Origin: a virus
DNA length: 57,180 bases
Virus record (IMG/VR): IMGVR_UViG_3300030107_003246
Span: 1-57,180 of that record
Strand: one strand, 5' to 3'
In this document: positions 54,953-57,180 of the stretch, piece after piece
How positions within the stretch are numbered: the stretch's first letter is position 1
How the letters are laid out: each line of letters begins with the position of its first letter
Program-made: the position numbers and the translations under genes
The notes under the pieces: generated by a model
Told to the model about the DNA's origin: nothing
What the model saw: only the letters and a program-made list of their open reading frames with translations
Databases searched by the model: none

Positions 54953-55699
54953 ATGGCAGAATATAAATTCCCTACAGAAGTAGTGGATCTGCCGTCAAAA
55001 GGATTATTATATCCAAAAGATAGCCCGCTATCTTCTGGTCAAATAGAAATCAAATATATGACGGCTAAAGAAGAGGATATTCTTACATCCGCTAATCTTA
55101 TTAAAAAGGGTATAGTTGTTGAGAAGTTAATAGAGGCTTTGATAGTAGATAAGTCAATTAAATCAAATGAATTGTTAATTGGAGATAAAAATGCTGTTCT
55201 CATCGCATCTCGTATTCTTGCGTATGGTAAAGAGTATGAAGTAGAAATAGCTGGTCAAAGAGTAGAGGTTGATTTAACACAATTAAGCGATAATAAATTA
55301 GATGAGAGTTTAGTCGTAGATGGTAAAAATGAATTTGAATTTGAATTGCCAGCAACCAAAAGAAAGCTAACATTTAAATTACTTACATCAGGTGATGAAA
55401 AAGAGATAGAAAAAGAAATTGAGGGGTATAGAAAAGTTGGAGATGGCATTGGTTATGATTTAACTACACGACTGAAAAGTCAAATAATTTCAGTTGATGG
55501 TGACGATAAAAAAACTACAATAAATAATTTTGTAGATAATGAATTTTTATCGAGAGATTCAATAGCTTTTAGAGAATATTTAAATAAAATATCGCCAGAT
55601 GTGGATATGACATCTACATACATAGATTCAGATGGAATTGAGAAGGAGTTTACGGTCCCTATGACCGTTACGTTTCTTTGGCCTGCCGCCGGAGTATAA
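54953..55699 (+). CDS. Tail assembly chaperone / baseplate-hub protein (T4 gp26-like)
   Basis: This 248-aa protein has AGGAG before ATG. It begins FPTEVVDLPSKGLLYP and continues with an alpha/beta domain (IEIKYMTAKEEDILTSANL, EFELPATKRKLTFKLLTSGDE) of the T4 baseplate-hub (gp26) type, ending in MTVTFLWPAAGV. It lies directly upstream of the tape measure region, the universal place for tail-assembly chaperones. The reading frame 3' of its stop is open in the +1 frame and encodes a conserved-looking extension, so a longer, frameshifted form is likely (see 55665-55898). Confidence 0.75.
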   Translation: MAEYKFPTEVVDLPSKGLLYPKDSPLSSGQIEIKYMTAKEEDILTSANLIKKGIVVEKLIEALIVDKSIKSNELLIGDKNAVLIASRILAYGKEYEVEIAGQRVEVDLTQLSDNKLDESLVVDGKNEFEFELPATKRKLTFKLLTSGDEKEIEKEIEGYRKVGDGIGYDLTTRLKSQIISVDGDDKKTTINNFVDNEFLSRDSIAFREYLNKISPDVDMTSTYIDSDGIEKEFTVPMTVTFLWPAAGV

Positions 55700-55898
55700 A
55701 CCACAACTACACGAAGAAATATTTCAAATAAGCTTTAACTCACAGAGTATGTTCTCATTTTCTGAGGTATACAACATGCCTATATATCTTAGAAAGTTTT
55801 ACTTTAAAAGGTTACAAAAACATTACAAAGAACAAGCTGAAGAGATAAAAAAAGCTAACCAAAAAAATAAAAGTAAGCACCCAAATTTCAGAAAATAA
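55665..55898 (+). CDS. Downstream part of a probable frameshifted tail-assembly chaperone
   Basis: A +1 (equivalently -2) frame opens after a stop at 55662, overlaps the end of the 54953 gene for 35 nt and runs to TAA at 55896. It encodes GLPPEYKPQLHEEIFQISF, then FSEVYNMPIYLRKFYFKRLQ and a basic tail. No start with a ribosome binding site lies at its beginning; the only internal ATG (55749) has no good one. The MPIYLRKFY motif resembles sequences in T4-like tail chaperones. It is best explained as a ribosomal frameshift product, as in the lambda G/GT and Mu chaperones. The exact shift site is unknown. Confidence 0.6.
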   Translation, partial: PLRFFGLPPEYKPQLHEEIFQISFNSQSMFSFSEVYNMPIYLRKFYFKRLQKHYKEQAEEIKKANQKNKSKHPNFRK

Positions 55899-55906
55899 CA
55901 TAGTTT

Positions 55907-55919
55907 GATATTTATTATT
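55907..55919 (+). promoter_or_regulatory. Putative late promoter element (GATATTTATTATT)
   Basis: It lies in the gap after the chaperone extension, 37 nt before the ATG of the 63-aa gene and upstream of the tape measure gene. Confidence 0.45.
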
Positions 55920-55956
55920 GAACCAATCCACACAAAAAACCTTATGGAGAATCGAA

Positions 55957-56148
55957 ATGGGTTTATTAGATAAACTTGTAGATAAAATTATCGACAGTGC
56001 TAAAAAGAAAAAACAAAGCGCTTCTGTAAAGAGGGCTATTAAAAATAATCCTGCATTAAAAAAAGCTATGGACAATCATCAAAAAGCAGTTGATGTATTA
56101 AAAGTCAAAGTAGCTCAAATGGCAAAAGAAAAAGGTATAAAACTCTAA
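55957..56148 (+). CDS. Small basic helical protein before tape measure
   Basis: This 63-aa protein starts at ATG 55957, with GGAG about 9 nt before it. A TTG at 55918 is in frame but lies in the promoter-like element and lacks a ribosome binding site. The sequence is a Lys/Ala-rich amphipathic helix (LLDKLVDKIIDSAKKKK, LKKAMDNHQKAVDVLKVKV). Position between chaperone and tape measure, which it abuts, suggests a tail-assembly helper. No family was recognised. Confidence 0.55.
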   Translation: MGLLDKLVDKIIDSAKKKKQSASVKRAIKNNPALKKAMDNHQKAVDVLKVKVAQMAKEKGIKL

Positions 56149-56149
56149 A

Positions 56150-57180
56150 ATGGCTACCAAAAAAGATGTAGATAATGCAAAAGCGATAGCAGCTGCTAAT
56201 AAGGCTGCAGCACAAACAGCCAAAGAACAAGCGGCTCACGAAAAAGACATCGCTAATTATAAAGATAAAACTCTAAGAGCTTCTCTTTCCGCTCGTGGTA
56301 TTTCCAAAGAAGAATATCTAAATGCACAAAAAAGAGCTAGAGATGAAGCACTAGTAACCAAACAAAAACAAGACCAAGCTAAGATTGGAAAGACTACAGC
56401 AAGTTTAACTCAAAAAATAAATAAGTTATTAGATTCTGGTGCTGGTGCTATATTAAAATCATATAATTTAACTGAACAATTAGAACAATCGCAACAAGCT
56501 GCAGTTCTATCTACAGGAGATCTTCAAAAAGGTTACAATTTAGTTAATGACGCACAACTAGCAGCTGTTGATGCAATAAAAGCTGGAACATTTGATGCTA
56601 ATGGTTTTATGGAGGATTTGGAAGAACAATTTGAAGGTATGAGTGATGAAGCAAAAGAAGCTTTAGATACTATGAGAGATAGCTTAAAAAGTTTTTCTAA
56701 AACAGCAGAAGAGGCTGGAAAGGGTTTAGAAAATGCTCTAAACATAGACGCAAAAACATTAGATGGTTTAGAGGGTGCAAGGGATAAATTAAAAGAATAT
56801 TCTGCTATAGCATCAAGCCCAAAATTAATGGGCGCTTTTGCTATTGGACTAGCAGTAAAATTTATGACAGATTTTGTTGGGAAAGCCTTAGAGGTTAAAC
56901 AAAGTTTAGGTGTATCTGCAGTAGAATCTGCAAGAATAGCTACCAACCTTAAAGCTGCTAGTGTTTCAGCTAAATTATTTGGTGGTAGTGCTGAACAAGC
57001 AGAAGCTGCTGTATTCAGTTTAGAAGAAAATTTTGGTTCACTTGATAATATATCATTAGGTGTATCTACTAAGGTTGGTGCTTTAACAGGACAATTTGGA
57101 TTGGCTGGTGATAGCGCTGGTAAACTTTTAAAATCTTTAGAGGGTGTAAGTGGTGCTTCTTTAGAAACAAATATTGAATT
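56150..57180 (+). CDS. Tail tape measure protein, 3' end cut off by window
   Basis: The frame is open from ATG 56150 through the end of the window (343 codons), so the gene is partial. The N-terminal 100 residues are an Ala/Lys/Gln-rich coiled coil, then helical stretches (EEQFEGMSDEAKEALDTM, KSFSKTAEEAGKGLENAL), a hydrophobic helix (PKLMGAFAIGLAVKFMTDFV, about 224-243) and further helical sequence resembling the start of phage tape measure repeats (LGVSAVESARIATNLKAASV). It follows tube and chaperone genes directly. It determines tail length and is exported with the DNA. Its start has a weak ribosome binding site and is probably coupled to the preceding gene. Confidence 0.8.
   Translation, partial: MATKKDVDNAKAIAAANKAAAQTAKEQAAHEKDIANYKDKTLRASLSARGISKEEYLNAQKRARDEALVTKQKQDQAKIGKTTASLTQKINKLLDSGAGAILKSYNLTEQLEQSQQAAVLSTGDLQKGYNLVNDAQLAAVDAIKAGTFDANGFMEDLEEQFEGMSDEAKEALDTMRDSLKSFSKTAEEAGKGLENALNIDAKTLDGLEGARDKLKEYSAIASSPKLMGAFAIGLAVKFMTDFVGKALEVKQSLGVSAVESARIATNLKAASVSAKLFGGSAEQAEAAVFSLEENFGSLDNISLGVSTKVGALTGQFGLAGDSAGKLLKSLEGVSGASLETNIE

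Noticed and set aside
56533-56946. 137-residue minus-strand open frame in the tape measure region.
   Set aside because: It is antisense to the + strand tape measure frame, which runs open to the window end and fits the gene order.

Overview
The window is a stretch of a tailed-bacteriophage genome. It is AT-rich outside one repeat block, and every gene I can support lies on the + strand, packed with 1-20 nt overlaps. A T4-type contractile-tail virion module is present: terminase large subunit, portal, prohead protease, acidic scaffold, major capsid protein with a likely protease cleavage site, neck/connector proteins, sheath, tube, tail-assembly chaperone and the start of the tape measure. A phage copy of ribosomal protein bS21, the AT-richness and the fibre motifs resemble phages of AT-rich marine bacteria (for example SAR11 myophages). 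The host assignment is inference, not something the sequence proves.

Layout. 1-5530: two large fibre-type proteins, the second ending in an S74 intramolecular chaperone. 5575-9366: a 1263-aa fusion of P-loop kinase, HxGH nucleotidyltransferase and a ligase-like domain. 9369-10923: small proteins, some with membrane segments. 10923-22173: packaging and head genes, with bS21 (19122-19349) just before the scaffold. 22278-25475: neck/tail completion. 25514-36218: a zinc-ribbon ORF and a set of fibre/adhesin genes, including a 2176-aa protein with about 1960 residues of Gly-X-Thr repeats and an S74-type C-terminus. 36259-50295: a 14-kb, eight-gene, translationally coupled cassette of 2-oxoglutarate dioxygenases, a methyltransferase, a heptosyltransferase-FkbM-carbamoyltransferase fusion, two more carbamoyltransferases (one truncated), a GT9-like/sulfotransferase fusion and a GT2-DUF5672 fusion. 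50357-57180: sheath, an orphan structural gene with its own terminator, tube, a small membrane protein, chaperone (probably frameshifted) and the 5' part of the tape measure gene.

How it may work together. The strongest candidate for an undescribed system is the pairing of the Gly-X-Thr collagen-like fibre with the modification cassette. Threonine fills the collagen Y position almost throughout and proline is nearly absent, so glycosylation of Thr (as known for Y-position galactosyl-Thr in Riftia cuticle collagen) could stabilise and decorate the fibre. The cassette encodes glycosyl-, carbamoyl-, methyl- and sulfotransferases and hydroxylases suited to building an elaborate glycan. This link is inference from content and adjacency.

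Regulation. A recurring element, (T/G)ATATTTATATAT or a close variant, lies just upstream of twelve genes or operons and is probably the late promoter. Three Rho-independent terminators follow the major capsid, sheath and orphan 193-aa genes, as expected for highly expressed units. I saw no tRNA, rRNA, CRISPR array, insertion sequence or replication origin, and no gene-free stretch longer than about 200 nt.
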